Below are positions 8,852-16,925 of a stretch of 64,000 bases of DNA, one piece after another. The first letter of the stretch is position 1. Each line of letters starts with the position of its first letter. A program made the position numbers and the translations under genes. The notes under the pieces were generated by a model. It did not search any database, was not told where the DNA came from, and saw only the letters and a list, made by a program, of their open reading frames with translations. The stretch comes from Inquilinus sp052078665 (GTDB taxonomy: Bacteria > Pseudomonadota > Alphaproteobacteria > DSM-16000 > Inquilinaceae), in assembly GCF_052078665.1 (NCBI RefSeq), contig NZ_JBQJIK010000015.1, positions 44,100 to 108,099 on the forward strand. Direction: 5' to 3'.

Positions 8852-9529
8852 TCAGGACCGGCCGGCGCGCCGCTTGGCGCGGTTTTCGAGATGGCCGATC
8901 AGCCGGACCAGCGGCCAGAGGAAGGCGAGATAGATGATCGCGGCGCCGATCAGCGGCGTCGGGTTGGCCATCTGCGCCTGGGCGTCGGTGGCCTGCTTCA
9001 GCAGGTCCGGCATGGCGACGACCGAGGCCAGGGCCGTGTCCTTGAACACCGACACGCAGTTGCTGGTCAGCGGCGGGATGATGACGCGGATCGCCTGCGG
9101 CAGGATGACCTTGCGCATGGCCAGCCAGAATGGCAGGCCGAGCGCGGAGGACGCCTCGAACTGCCCGCGCGGGATGCTCTCGATGCCGGCGCGGCAGACC
9201 TCGGCGGTGAAGGCCGCCAGCACCATCGACAAAGCGAGCGTGGCGGAGACGAAGGAGGACAGCCGGATGCCGATGAAGGGCAGGGCGTAGTAGATCAGGA
9301 TCAGCAGCACCAGGATCGGCAGCGCCCGGAACACGTCGATGTAGGCGATCGCGAGCAGCCGCAGCGGCCGCGGCGCGTAGAGCCGGGCCAGGCACACCAG
9401 CAGCCCGGCCAGCGTGCCGAGGACGATGCTGGTGCAGCCCAGCAGGATGGTGTTGACCAGGCCCCGCAGCAGGATCGGCACGGCGCGCAGCAGCACCGGC
9501 CCGTTGAAGAAGGTGTCGATCAGTTCCAT
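8852..9529 (-). CDS. Polar amino-acid ABC transporter permease (HisM/GlnP type)
   Basis: A 225-residue inner-membrane permease of the His/Glu/Gln/Arg/opine family. The first helices contain LLRGLVNTILLGCTSIVLG, and the EAA loop reads EASSALGLPFWLAMRKVILPQA, diagnostic of this family. Follows the binding protein by 62 bp with an intervening hairpin. There is no second permease and no ATPase in this operon, so it probably works as a homodimer with an ATPase encoded elsewhere. The start at 9529 has no strong ribosome binding site. Confidence 0.92.
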   Translation of the reverse strand: MELIDTFFNGPVLLRAVPILLRGLVNTILLGCTSIVLGTLAGLLVCLARLYAPRPLRLLAIAYIDVFRALPILVLLILIYYALPFIGIRLSSFVSATLALSMVLAAFTAEVCRAGIESIPRGQFEASSALGLPFWLAMRKVILPQAIRVIIPPLTSNCVSVFKDTALASVVAMPDLLKQATDAQAQMANPTPLIGAAIIYLAFLWPLVRLIGHLENRAKRRAGRS

Positions 9530-9557
9530 GGTCCGGACCGGATGGCGCGGGGCGGGA

Positions 9558-9580
9558 GGGCCGGGCGCGCCGCCCGGCCC
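9558..9580 (-). promoter_or_regulatory. Intercistronic GC-rich hairpin after the binding-protein gene
   Basis: Perfect 9-bp stem GGGCCGGGC / GCCCGGCCC with a 5-nt loop, between the stop of the amino-acid binding protein and the permease start. Such hairpins commonly protect the upstream message or attenuate readthrough, so the binding protein outnumbers the permease. The role is inferred. Confidence 0.55.
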
Positions 9581-9591
9581 GGCGTCGTCGG

Positions 9592-10383
9592 TTACTGGGC
9601 CTGCGGGATCGGCCCCGGCACGACCGTGGTGGTCCCGGGTTCGGGATCGACCCCGAACCACTTCTTGTGGATCGCGGCCATGGTGCCGTCGGTCTTGATC
9701 GCCGAGATGGTGTCGTTGACCCGCTGCAGCAGCGGGTGCCCCTTGCGCGTCATCATGGCGAAATGCTCGCCGGTCGGAATGCGCAGCAGGATCTTCAGCC
9801 CGGGCATCTTCGTCATCGCGAACTGCAGGCCCGAGATCTCGGTCGCGCCGGCATCGAGCCGGCCGTTCTGGACCTCGAGCAGCAGGTCCTGCTGCGCGTT
9901 GTAGCCCTTGATCTCGGCAAAGCCGAGCTTCTCGGCATTGGCCTTGGCCCAGGCCTCGCCGGTCGACCCGGACAGGACGCCGACGATCTTGCCCTTGAGG
10001 TCGTCGAGCGAGCGGATCGGCGATGAGGGCACGCTGAAGATGGTGCCGTCGCTGTCGTAATAGGGCTGGGTGAAGCCTTGGTTCTTGAGACGCTCGTTGT
10101 TGACCGAGATCGACGAGATGGCGAAGTCGATGCGGCTGGAACTGGTGGCGGCGAACAGCGCCTGGAAGCCCAGATCCTGGAACTCGACATCCGCGCCGAT
10201 GCGCTTGGCGATCTCCTTGGCCAGGTCGACCTCGAAGCCCTCGAAGGCGCCGCTGTCGGTCTTGTACTCCCAGGGCGGATTGGCCGGATAGGCCCCGACC
10301 GTGATGGTCTCGGCCAGCGCCGGGGATGCGGCTGCCATCCCGGCCGCGACCAGGAGTCCCAGCGTCCTGAAGAATGTCATCAT
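9592..10383 (-). CDS. Amino-acid ABC transporter substrate-binding protein (SBP_bac_3)
   Basis: A 263-residue periplasmic protein with a signal peptide ending SPALA (cleavage near residue 24). The family-3 fold shows NPPWEYK, GFEVDLAKEIAKRIG, DFAISSISVNNER and GTMAAIHKKWFG. ATG 10383 is followed directly by a second ATG; AGGAGG lies 5 nt upstream. First gene of the operon leading to the permease and the PLP enzyme. Ligand unknown; family members bind polar or basic amino acids. Confidence 0.92.
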   Translation of the reverse strand: MMTFFRTLGLLVAAGMAAASPALAETITVGAYPANPPWEYKTDSGAFEGFEVDLAKEIAKRIGADVEFQDLGFQALFAATSSSRIDFAISSISVNNERLKNQGFTQPYYDSDGTIFSVPSSPIRSLDDLKGKIVGVLSGSTGEAWAKANAEKLGFAEIKGYNAQQDLLLEVQNGRLDAGATEISGLQFAMTKMPGLKILLRIPTGEHFAMMTRKGHPLLQRVNDTISAIKTDGTMAAIHKKWFGVDPEPGTTTVVPGPIPQAQ

Positions 10384-10714
10384 GCGTGCCTCCTCTGCTG
10401 TCCCGCATCGCGGGTGTTCTTGGCTTTTCATCGCTGAAGAGGCTGGCGTTGTTCCGGCTTGGGCCGTCCGCTCGCTGGGCGGGCAGGCTGAGACGCCGCC
10501 TCATTGGCCGCGCTATGTGATCATGGAGGGTATCCCCGATCAATCGGATTGTTTTAGGTCTGAAGCTTCTCCCATGCAATTCCATGCTTCTCTCGGGCTG
10601 TGTACTGGAACACTGAGCCGAGATCGTTGTGATTGCAGATATTCTGACCTAAGGTTCGGGGATGGATCCGCTCCCACCAAGAGGGGCGAGTCCCTTCGAA
10701 AACGGGAGGGTACC
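10384..10714. other. Divergent intergenic region with inverted 11-mers
   Basis: No convincing gene. It separates the amino-acid importer (minus) from the isatin-hydrolase-like gene (plus). An 11-mer TTAGGTCWGAA occurs at 10554-10564 on the plus strand and, inverted with one mismatch, at 10642-10652. A CCGAT-CA-ATCGG palindrome lies at 10536-10547. The MarR-like palindrome at 10633 is listed separately. Confidence 0.5.
10633..10647 (+). promoter_or_regulatory. Candidate MarR operator upstream of the isatin-hydrolase-like gene
   Basis: TTGCAGATATTCTGA, matching 11 of 15 positions of the palindrome at the iorA promoter (15801-15815). It occupies the gap between a possible -35 TTGTGA (10627-10632) and a weak -10 TAAGGT (10650-10655), 17 nt apart, where a bound repressor would block RNA polymerase. 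The MarR gene is the second gene of this operon, which suggests autoregulation. Assignment inferred. Confidence 0.45.
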
Positions 10715-11506
10715 ATGTCAACCGATAGTCTCACCGGCTTGGCGTCTTCATTGCTCGACGGCTCGATCAGGGTGGTCGACCTCACCGCACCCCTCGGGCC
10801 GGAGACGCCGGTGATCCAGCTGCCGCCCCAGATCGGCAAGAACACGCCGGCGGTGAAGGTCCACGCCATCTCGCGCTACGACGAGAATGGCCCGTTCTGG
10901 GCCTGGAACTGGCTCGAGCTCGGCGAGCACACTGGCACCCATTTCGACGCCCCGGTGCACTGGATCACCGGCCGGGACCATGCCGACGGCACCACCGACC
11001 GCATCGCGCCCAAGAGCTTCGTCGCGCCGGTCAATGTGATCGACCGCTCGAAGGAGACCGCTTCCGACCCCGACTATCTGCTGACGGTCGACAGCATCAA
11101 GGCCTGGGAGGCCGAGCACGGGGCGATCGAGGCCGGGTCCTGGGTCGTGCTGCGCACCGACTGGTACAAGCGCAATGGGTCGACGGAGACCTTCCTGAAC
11201 GCCGACCAGAACGGCCCGCACTCGCCGGGGCCGACGGCGGAGGCGATCGAATACCTGCTGTCGAAGGGCATCGTCGGCTGGGGCTCCGAGACGGTCGGCA
11301 CCGATGCCGGATCGGCCGGCGGCATGACCCCGCCCTTTCCCGCCCACAACCTGCTGCACAAGGCTAACCGCTACGGCCTGGCCAGCCTGTGCCACCTCGA
11401 CCAGCTGCCACCGAAGGGAGCGATCCTGATCGCGGCGCCGCTGAAATTCGTCGGCGGCACCGGGTCGCCGGTGCGCGCCCTGGCGCTGGTGCCGCGAGCA
11501 GGGTAG
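10715..11506 (+). CDS. Cyclase-family hydrolase, isatin hydrolase-like
   Basis: A 263-residue cyclase-family enzyme with the metal motif HTGTHFDAPVHW, giving ligands H72, H76 and D78 with H82 nearby. Blocks around it (AWNWLELGEH, NADQNGPHSPGPT, GGMTPPFPAHNLLHKAN, GAILIAAPLK) look, from memory, very like isatin hydrolase of Labrenzia, a Mn-dependent enzyme that opens isatin to isatinate. Kynurenine formamidase is a more distant relative and the main alternative. GGGAGGG 4 nt before the ATG fixes the start. It is followed after 38 bp by a MarR regulator and faces iorAB, which fits indole-compound catabolism. Confidence 0.8.
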   Translation: MSTDSLTGLASSLLDGSIRVVDLTAPLGPETPVIQLPPQIGKNTPAVKVHAISRYDENGPFWAWNWLELGEHTGTHFDAPVHWITGRDHADGTTDRIAPKSFVAPVNVIDRSKETASDPDYLLTVDSIKAWEAEHGAIEAGSWVVLRTDWYKRNGSTETFLNADQNGPHSPGPTAEAIEYLLSKGIVGWGSETVGTDAGSAGGMTPPFPAHNLLHKANRYGLASLCHLDQLPPKGAILIAAPLKFVGGTGSPVRALALVPRAG

Positions 11507-11544
11507 GGGCCGGCCTCGCAAGACCGGAAGCGGATGGGAGCGCG

Positions 11545-12048
11545 ATGACCGACAGATTTGCCGGAACGGTGCTGCGTCGGCTCGAGCAGGGCGAGACGCG
11601 TCCGACCCTGGGCGAGATCGGCCTCAACCAGTTTGCGCCCTATCTGATGAACCGGGTGATGGCGCGGTGGAACGCCAACATGTCCGACGCGCTGAAGGCG
11701 CACGACATGACCACCACCAAGATGCGCGCGCTCGCCATCCTCAGCATCTCGTCGTCGATGACCATCAACGAGCTGTCGGTCTACGCGGTCACCGAGCAGT
11801 CGACCATGAGCCGCACGCTCGATGCGCTGGAGGAGCAGGGCTATATCCGCCGGCAGCCGCGCGCCGAGGACATGCGGGTCCGCGACATCGCCATCACCGA
11901 GGACGGCCGGGCCGTCTTCGACGCGGTGTGGCCCACCATGTACGGGCTGCTGACGCAGATGTTCGAAGGCGTCGACGGCGACGAATACGTCGCCTTCGTC
12001 GCCACCCTGCACAAAATCCTGCGCAACATCCGCAAGCACGACATCTGA
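11545..12048 (+). CDS. MarR-family transcriptional regulator
   Basis: A 167-residue winged-helix regulator. The DNA-binding core lies at about residues 55-120 (MTINELSVYAVTEQSTMSRTLDALEEQGYIRRQPR, wing EDMRVRDIAITEDG). GGGAG precedes the ATG. It is co-directional with the isatin-hydrolase-like gene and converges on iorB-iorA. MarR proteins usually repress neighbouring operons until an aromatic ligand binds; the related palindromes at 10633 and 15801 are its best candidate sites. Ligand unknown, perhaps an indole or anthranilate-type compound (inference). Confidence 0.92.
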   Translation: MTDRFAGTVLRRLEQGETRPTLGEIGLNQFAPYLMNRVMARWNANMSDALKAHDMTTTKMRALAILSISSSMTINELSVYAVTEQSTMSRTLDALEEQGYIRRQPRAEDMRVRDIAITEDGRAVFDAVWPTMYGLLTQMFEGVDGDEYVAFVATLHKILRNIRKHDI

Positions 12049-12049
12049 A

Positions 12050-12073
12050 CCGCCGGGGCGGCGTGCCCCGCGG
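12050..12073. terminator. Hairpin between convergent marR-like and iorB genes
   Basis: CCGC-C-GGGGC stem paired with GCCCC-GCGG around a GGCGT loop, filling the 25 bp between the two stop codons. GC-rich and without a T-run, so a two-way terminator is plausible but not certain. Confidence 0.5.
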
Positions 12074-13621
12074 TCACAGCGTCGCGATCGTCTTCAGCGC
12101 GCCGTCGAGGGTCGTGCCGTCCTCGTCGGCCAGGGCGGCCTGGCGCAGCCGTCGCAGCCAGGCCGCGCCGTCGTCCCGGCCGACCAGCAGCGGCAGGCCG
12201 GACAGCACCCGCTTGAACTTCGATTCGCCGCGGGCATGCGTGTCGGAATAGCCCTTGACCAGCCGCCGGCATTCCAGGACCTCGACGGCGAGGTCGTAAT
12301 TGACCCGCAGCGTGTCGAGGGCGGTGGCGAGCCAGGCGTCGCGATGCGCCGTCTCGCGGGCATGGCGCAGCGTGCCGCGGCGGAAGGACCGAAGCGCCGA
12401 CACGGCCTGCAGCCCCAGGAACCAGAAGATCGTCCCGGTGCGCACGCGCCGGCCGCGGCTGACCAGCCGGTCGAGCCGCGCGAAGAGGGTCGGCCGCGCC
12501 TCGATCCAGGCGCCGAGCGCCCTCGGCAGCGTGCCGCAGACCTCTTCCATGCGCGGATGCATGTATTCGGTGGTGCCGACGATCTGGTCCGGGCCGGCGC
12601 CGACCTCGCGGCGCACCCGCTCGAACCGGCGCGAGCGGACCTTCAGGTCGGCGACGCGGATCACGTCGTCATAGGCCATCGCCACCGCCACATATTTCGC
12701 CGCCGCGACGGTGAAGGCGTGGTCCCTGGCGGCGCCGCCCCGGGCCAGGTCCTCGGCGTGCAGCCGGGCCAGCAGCGTCAGGTATTCGTCGGCATAGGCC
12801 GGGTCCTGGTAGTCGGTCAGCCGCTTCACGCCGGCGAACAGCATCGGGTGGGCGGCGGCGGGAAACTCCTGCGCGATGCGCGTGACGAGACGGTCGAGCG
12901 CGGGGTGCCCGGCGGCCGCCGGCAGCGCGTCGAAGCGCTTCCCGGGGGCGCGGGCGACGGCCTCGGTCCCCGGCACGGCGGCCCGGTCGCAGGCGGCGCG
13001 GAAGGCGGCGACGCTGGCGTCCACGCCCCGGCCACCGGCGCGGATCGTCGCCTCGAACGCATCCCGGGGAAACGGCAGGACCGCGGCCCCGGCCAGGGCG
13101 CCGAACATGGCGGCGGAGATCACGCTGCCGCTGCGGCCGGCCAGCGCCTCCATGTCGAAGGCGATGGTGCGCTTGGCGGCGAAGTCGGTCGCGTCGACCA
13201 CGGCCACGGGGTCGCCGGTGCCGTCGCCCGGCTTCTCCTTCTCGACCACGGCGAAGGCGCGGTGCGTCGACGCGATCAGCGTGGTGCGGTCGGGCGTGAC
13301 CAGGCCGCGCAGCACCGCGCGCCCGGCCTCCATCAGCTCGGCGGCCAGCACCACGTCGACGTCGCCGGGGGTCGGCATCAAGGCGAAGACCGGGGCGGCG
13401 CCCGGCTTCGCGGCGATCATCTCGATATAGTAGATGGTCGCGCCGGTGCGCTGGGCCACGCCGGGGACCGATGTCGACTGGGCGGCCCAGCCATGGCCCT
13501 CGGCCAGCGCGACAATCCAGTCGGCCAGGATCCCGCCGCCCTGGCCGCCCATGGCCAGGATGGCGACGGCCAGCGGCCGGTCCTGGGACAGCAGCGAACG
13601 ATCCGGCGCCACGGCGCTCAT
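12074..13621 (-). CDS. iorB: Indolepyruvate oxidoreductase subunit beta-like protein (long form)
   Basis: A 515-residue protein. The first 200 or so residues are the pyruvate:ferredoxin oxidoreductase gamma-type domain (AILAMGGQGGGILADWIV, then SVPGVAQRTGATIYYIEM). The rest is a long C-terminal extension (EYLTLLARLHAEDL..., EVGAGPDQIVGTTEYMHPRMEE) found in long alphaproteobacterial IorB-like proteins. Classical IorB is only about 200 residues. The ATG overlaps the iorA stop (ATGA), so the subunits are translationally coupled. Together they would convert aryl-pyruvates such as indolepyruvate to the acyl-CoA using CoA and an electron acceptor. Confidence 0.85.
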   Translation of the reverse strand: MSAVAPDRSLLSQDRPLAVAILAMGGQGGGILADWIVALAEGHGWAAQSTSVPGVAQRTGATIYYIEMIAAKPGAAPVFALMPTPGDVDVVLAAELMEAGRAVLRGLVTPDRTTLIASTHRAFAVVEKEKPGDGTGDPVAVVDATDFAAKRTIAFDMEALAGRSGSVISAAMFGALAGAAVLPFPRDAFEATIRAGGRGVDASVAAFRAACDRAAVPGTEAVARAPGKRFDALPAAAGHPALDRLVTRIAQEFPAAAHPMLFAGVKRLTDYQDPAYADEYLTLLARLHAEDLARGGAARDHAFTVAAAKYVAVAMAYDDVIRVADLKVRSRRFERVRREVGAGPDQIVGTTEYMHPRMEEVCGTLPRALGAWIEARPTLFARLDRLVSRGRRVRTGTIFWFLGLQAVSALRSFRRGTLRHARETAHRDAWLATALDTLRVNYDLAVEVLECRRLVKGYSDTHARGESKFKRVLSGLPLLVGRDDGAAWLRRLRQAALADEDGTTLDGALKTIATL

Positions 13622-15771
13622 TCGGCGAAGACGATGCGGCGGCTCTCGCGGCGGCGCTGCAGCCAGCCGATCACCGCCCCGCGCAGCCGGGCCAGCAGCC
13701 GGTCGGCCCGGGTCGGGTTCTGGATGATGTCGGCCCGGTAGAAGGACGGGCACAGGATCGCGGCCTCGGAGACCTCGCCGCAATTGCCGCAGCCGACGCA
13801 GGACTGGTCGATGGCGGCGACCGGATCGTCCTTCAGCGGATCGTCGGTGTGCTTCACCGAAAGCGAGGGGCAGCCGGACAGCCGGATGCAGGCGTGGTCG
13901 CCGGTGCAGACATCCTCGTCGACGCCGAAGCGCTGCCGGACCACGCGCCGCCCTTCCTTCACCGCCCGGGCCAGCAGCGGCTTGATCCGGCGCTGCTTGT
14001 TCAGCATGCATTCGGACGAGGCGACGATGATCTTCGGCCCGGGCTCCGGCGTGGTCAGTGCCTCGCGGAAGGTGTCGCGCAGCCGGGCGACATCGTAGGT
14101 CCGGTCGATCTGGCGCACCCATTTGGCGCCGATGCCCCGGACCGCGTCGGTGATGGCGTTGTTGGTCTGCCGCCGCGGGTTGTCGGCGCGGGAGGACGGG
14201 ATGTCCTGGCCGCCGGTCGCGGCGGAATAGTAGTTGTCGACGATCAGGATGACGCCGTCATGCTTGTTGAACACGGCGTTGCCGATCGAGGAGGCGAGGC
14301 CGTTGTGCCAGAAGCCGCCATCGCCCATCACCGAGATCGCGCGCTTGTCCGCCTTGACGTTGAAGGCCGAGGCCGAGGCCGGGCCGAGGCCGTAGCCCAT
14401 CGTCGTGGCGCCGATGTTGAAGGGCGGCAGGATCGAGAACAGGTGGCAGCCGATATCGGCCGAGACGTGGTGCTGCCCGAGCTCCTTCTCGGTCAGCTTC
14501 AGTGCGGCGAAGATCGGCCGTTCGGGGCAGCCGGTGCAGAAGCCGGCCGGGCGCGGCGGCACCACCGCGGCCAGCGTCTTGACGCGCTGGTCGGCCAGCA
14601 CCGCCGAGGCGTCCGGGGGTGGCGGGCGGTTGCCGAGCAGTACCGGCGCATGGGCCTCGAGGAAGGCCGAAAGCCCCTTCATCAGCGCCGGCGCGGTGTA
14701 TTCGCCGCCCATCGGCAGCACGTCCTTGCCGGCGACCCGGGTCTGGATGTCGCGGCGCTTCAGGATGGCGTTGAGCGACTGCTCGATGTAGTCGGGCGAG
14801 CCCTCCTCGACCATCAGCACCGCGTGTTTCGACGCGCAGAAGGCCGCGAGCTCGTCGTCGATCAGCGGGTAGGCGACGTTGAGCACATGGATCGGGACCA
14901 GCGAGCGGCCGTAGATGTCGGCCAGGCCGAGCAGCTGCAGCGAGCGGATCAGCGAGTTGTAGAGCCCGCCCAGGACGACGATGCCGACATCGCCCTCCGC
15001 CGGGCCGAAGGTCTCGTTCAGCCGGCGGCTCTTGATGAACTCGACCGCGGCGGGCCAGCGCTGCTCGATCTTCTCCTTCTCGTGCAGGAAGGAGGCGGGC
15101 GGCAGCACGATCCGGCTGGTGTCGCGGACCGGGTTCTCCATCGCCTGCCGCAGCGTGAAGGCCGGGCGCTTGTTGTCCTTGGCGGTGAACTGGCCATGGA
15201 CATGGCAGGTGCGGATGCGGACCTGCAGCATCACCGGCGTATGCGTGGCTTCGGAAAGCTCGAACCCGGTCTCCACCGCCTGCACGATCGACGGCAGGTT
15301 TGGACGCGGGTCGAGCAGCCAGATCTGCGACTTCATCGCATAGGCGTGGCTCCGCTCCTGCATGATCGAGGAGCCCTCGCCGTAATCCTCGCCGATGATG
15401 ATGAGGGTGCCGCCGGTGACCCCGCCCGACGCCAGGTTCGACAGTGCGTCGGCGGCGACATTGGTGCCGGCGGTGGATTTCCAGGTCACGGCGCCGCGCA
15501 GCGGATACATCACCGAGGCCGACAGCATCGCCGCGGCCGCCGCCTCGGAGGCGGAGGTCTCGAAATGGACGCCCAGCTCCTCCATCACATCCCTGGCGTC
15601 CGACAACACGTCCATGAGATGGGAGATCGGCGAGCCCTGATAGCCGCCGACATAAGCGACGCCGGATTGCAGCAAGGCCTTGGTGATCGCGAGGATGCCT
15701 TCGCCCTTGAAGGTTTCGCCCTCCCCGAGCTTCAGATCCTCGACCTCCCGGGCAAATGAGCGCTCGGCCAT
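13618..15771 (-). CDS. iorA: Indolepyruvate ferredoxin oxidoreductase subunit alpha-like protein
   Basis: A 717-residue TPP enzyme subunit. The N-terminal PP/transketolase-like domain contains GGYQGSPISHLMD. The TPP-binding segment is GDGGFWHNGLASSIGNAVF followed by the IVDNYYSAATGG turn. The C-terminus holds ferredoxin-like cysteines: C658, C661, C664 and C674 form a normal CxxCxxC...CP set. The first set (C622, C628, C634) is irregular (C-x5-C-x5-C) and may not bind a standard 4Fe-4S cluster. Start fixed by GGAGGA 5 nt upstream of the ATG. Lies under the promoter/palindrome at 15801-15845. Confidence 0.9.
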   Translation of the reverse strand: MAERSFAREVEDLKLGEGETFKGEGILAITKALLQSGVAYVGGYQGSPISHLMDVLSDARDVMEELGVHFETSASEAAAAAMLSASVMYPLRGAVTWKSTAGTNVAADALSNLASGGVTGGTLIIIGEDYGEGSSIMQERSHAYAMKSQIWLLDPRPNLPSIVQAVETGFELSEATHTPVMLQVRIRTCHVHGQFTAKDNKRPAFTLRQAMENPVRDTSRIVLPPASFLHEKEKIEQRWPAAVEFIKSRRLNETFGPAEGDVGIVVLGGLYNSLIRSLQLLGLADIYGRSLVPIHVLNVAYPLIDDELAAFCASKHAVLMVEEGSPDYIEQSLNAILKRRDIQTRVAGKDVLPMGGEYTAPALMKGLSAFLEAHAPVLLGNRPPPPDASAVLADQRVKTLAAVVPPRPAGFCTGCPERPIFAALKLTEKELGQHHVSADIGCHLFSILPPFNIGATTMGYGLGPASASAFNVKADKRAISVMGDGGFWHNGLASSIGNAVFNKHDGVILIVDNYYSAATGGQDIPSSRADNPRRQTNNAITDAVRGIGAKWVRQIDRTYDVARLRDTFREALTTPEPGPKIIVASSECMLNKQRRIKPLLARAVKEGRRVVRQRFGVDEDVCTGDHACIRLSGCPSLSVKHTDDPLKDDPVAAIDQSCVGCGNCGEVSEAAILCPSFYRADIIQNPTRADRLLARLRGAVIGWLQRRRESRRIVFAE

Positions 15772-15800
15772 GGCGTTCCTCCGCCGGCGACTCCTCCGGC

Positions 15801-15845
15801 GCAAATTATTTGCAAAAGCATATTTCGGGACGGGTCATTGTTCAA
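15801..15845 (-). promoter_or_regulatory. iorA promoter with palindromic (candidate MarR) operator
   Basis: Minus strand: -35 TTGAAC (15840-15845), exactly 17 nt, -10 TATGCT (15817-15822), then TTGCAAATAATTTGC (15801-15815). The core GCAAAT-N-ATTTGC is a perfect palindrome over the expected start of transcription. This is a textbook repressor position, and the similarity to 10633-10647 points to the neighbouring MarR protein. Sequence elements seen, regulator inferred. Confidence 0.6.
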
Positions 15846-15869
15846 CCGGCGATCGGCCGGGCGGGATCG

Positions 15870-15898
15870 TTGACCTGGCCGGGCCAGGCCCATATTGT
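15870..15898 (+). promoter_or_regulatory. Promoter of the ABC-2 exporter operon
   Basis: -35 TTGACC (15870-15875), a 17-nt spacer and -10 TATTGT (15893-15898), 32 bp before the ATPase start codon. A good sigma-70-type match in a GC-rich background. It is back-to-back with the iorA promoter. Confidence 0.6.
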
Positions 15899-15929
15899 CT
15901 GCGCCCCTTTCGATAGTCCGGGGGCCGCC

Positions 15930-16922
15930 ATGGCCCAGATCCTGGTTCAGGGCCTGGCGAAGTCCTATCGCGTGGCCGAGCGTGACCCCGGCGTGCTGGG
16001 CGCCATGCGCGGACTCCTGCGCCGGCGCTGGCGCACGGTCGAGGCGCTGAAGGATGTCAGCTTCACCCTGGAGCGTGGCGAGCTGCTGGGCTTCATCGGG
16101 CCCAACGGCGCCGGCAAGTCGACCACCATCAAGATCCTGTCGGGGATCCTGCGGCCCGATTCCGGCCGGGTCGAGGTCGACGGCCTGGTGCCGTACCGCG
16201 ACCGCATCCGGCATGTCGGCCGGATCGGTGTCGTGTTCGGCCAGAGGACGCAGCTGTGGTGGGACCTGCCGGTGGCCGACGGCTTCGACCTGCTGCGCGA
16301 CATCTACCGGGTCGATCCGCACCGCTACCGGGCGACCCGCGACGAGCTGGTCGGGATGCTGCGGCTGGAGCGCCTGCTGGACCAGCCGGTGCGGCAGCTC
16401 TCGCTCGGCCAGCGCATGCGGGCGGAGCTGGCCGCGGCCCTGCTGCACGAGCCGTCGATCCTGTTTCTCGACGAACCGACGATCGGCCTCGACGCGCCCT
16501 CGAAGCTGGCGGTGCGGGACTTCGTCAAGCGGCTGAACCGGGAGCGCGGCGTCACCATCCTGCTCACAACCCACGACATGCACGACATCGAGGCCCTGGC
16601 GGAGCGGGTGATCGTCATCGGCCATGGCCGGGTCCTGGCCGACAGCCCTTTCGAGGCCCTGTGCGCCACTGTGCTGGCCGAGCGCAGGCTGTTCGTGGAT
16701 TTCGCCGGGGATGCGCCCGATCTCGTCCTGCCCGGCGCCGAGGTCCGGGTCCGAAACGGCCGGTCGGTCGAGCTCGCTTTCGATCCCCGGGTGACCGGCG
16801 CCCCGGCCCTGATCGCGGCGATCACGGCCGAGCACGCGGTCGAGGACATCCATGTCGAGCAGCCTGCGATCGAGGAGGTGATCGCCCGGTTCTACGACCT
16901 GCATGGCGCCGGCGAGGCCTGA
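15930..16922 (+). CDS. ABC-2 type exporter ATP-binding protein
   Basis: A 330-residue ATPase of the ABC-2 class with Walker A GPNGAGKST, signature LSLGQRMRAEL, Walker B ILFLDEPTIGLD and the H-loop TTHDMHDIE. The N-terminal insertion before Walker A (RVAERDPGVLGAMRGLLRRRW) is a feature of the subgroup that works with two different permeases. First gene of a three-gene operon, 3 bp before the next start. The exported substrate cannot be read from the sequence. Confidence 0.92.
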   Translation: MAQILVQGLAKSYRVAERDPGVLGAMRGLLRRRWRTVEALKDVSFTLERGELLGFIGPNGAGKSTTIKILSGILRPDSGRVEVDGLVPYRDRIRHVGRIGVVFGQRTQLWWDLPVADGFDLLRDIYRVDPHRYRATRDELVGMLRLERLLDQPVRQLSLGQRMRAELAAALLHEPSILFLDEPTIGLDAPSKLAVRDFVKRLNRERGVTILLTTHDMHDIEALAERVIVIGHGRVLADSPFEALCATVLAERRLFVDFAGDAPDLVLPGAEVRVRNGRSVELAFDPRVTGAPALIAAITAEHAVEDIHVEQPAIEEVIARFYDLHGAGEA

Positions 16923-16925
16923 TCC

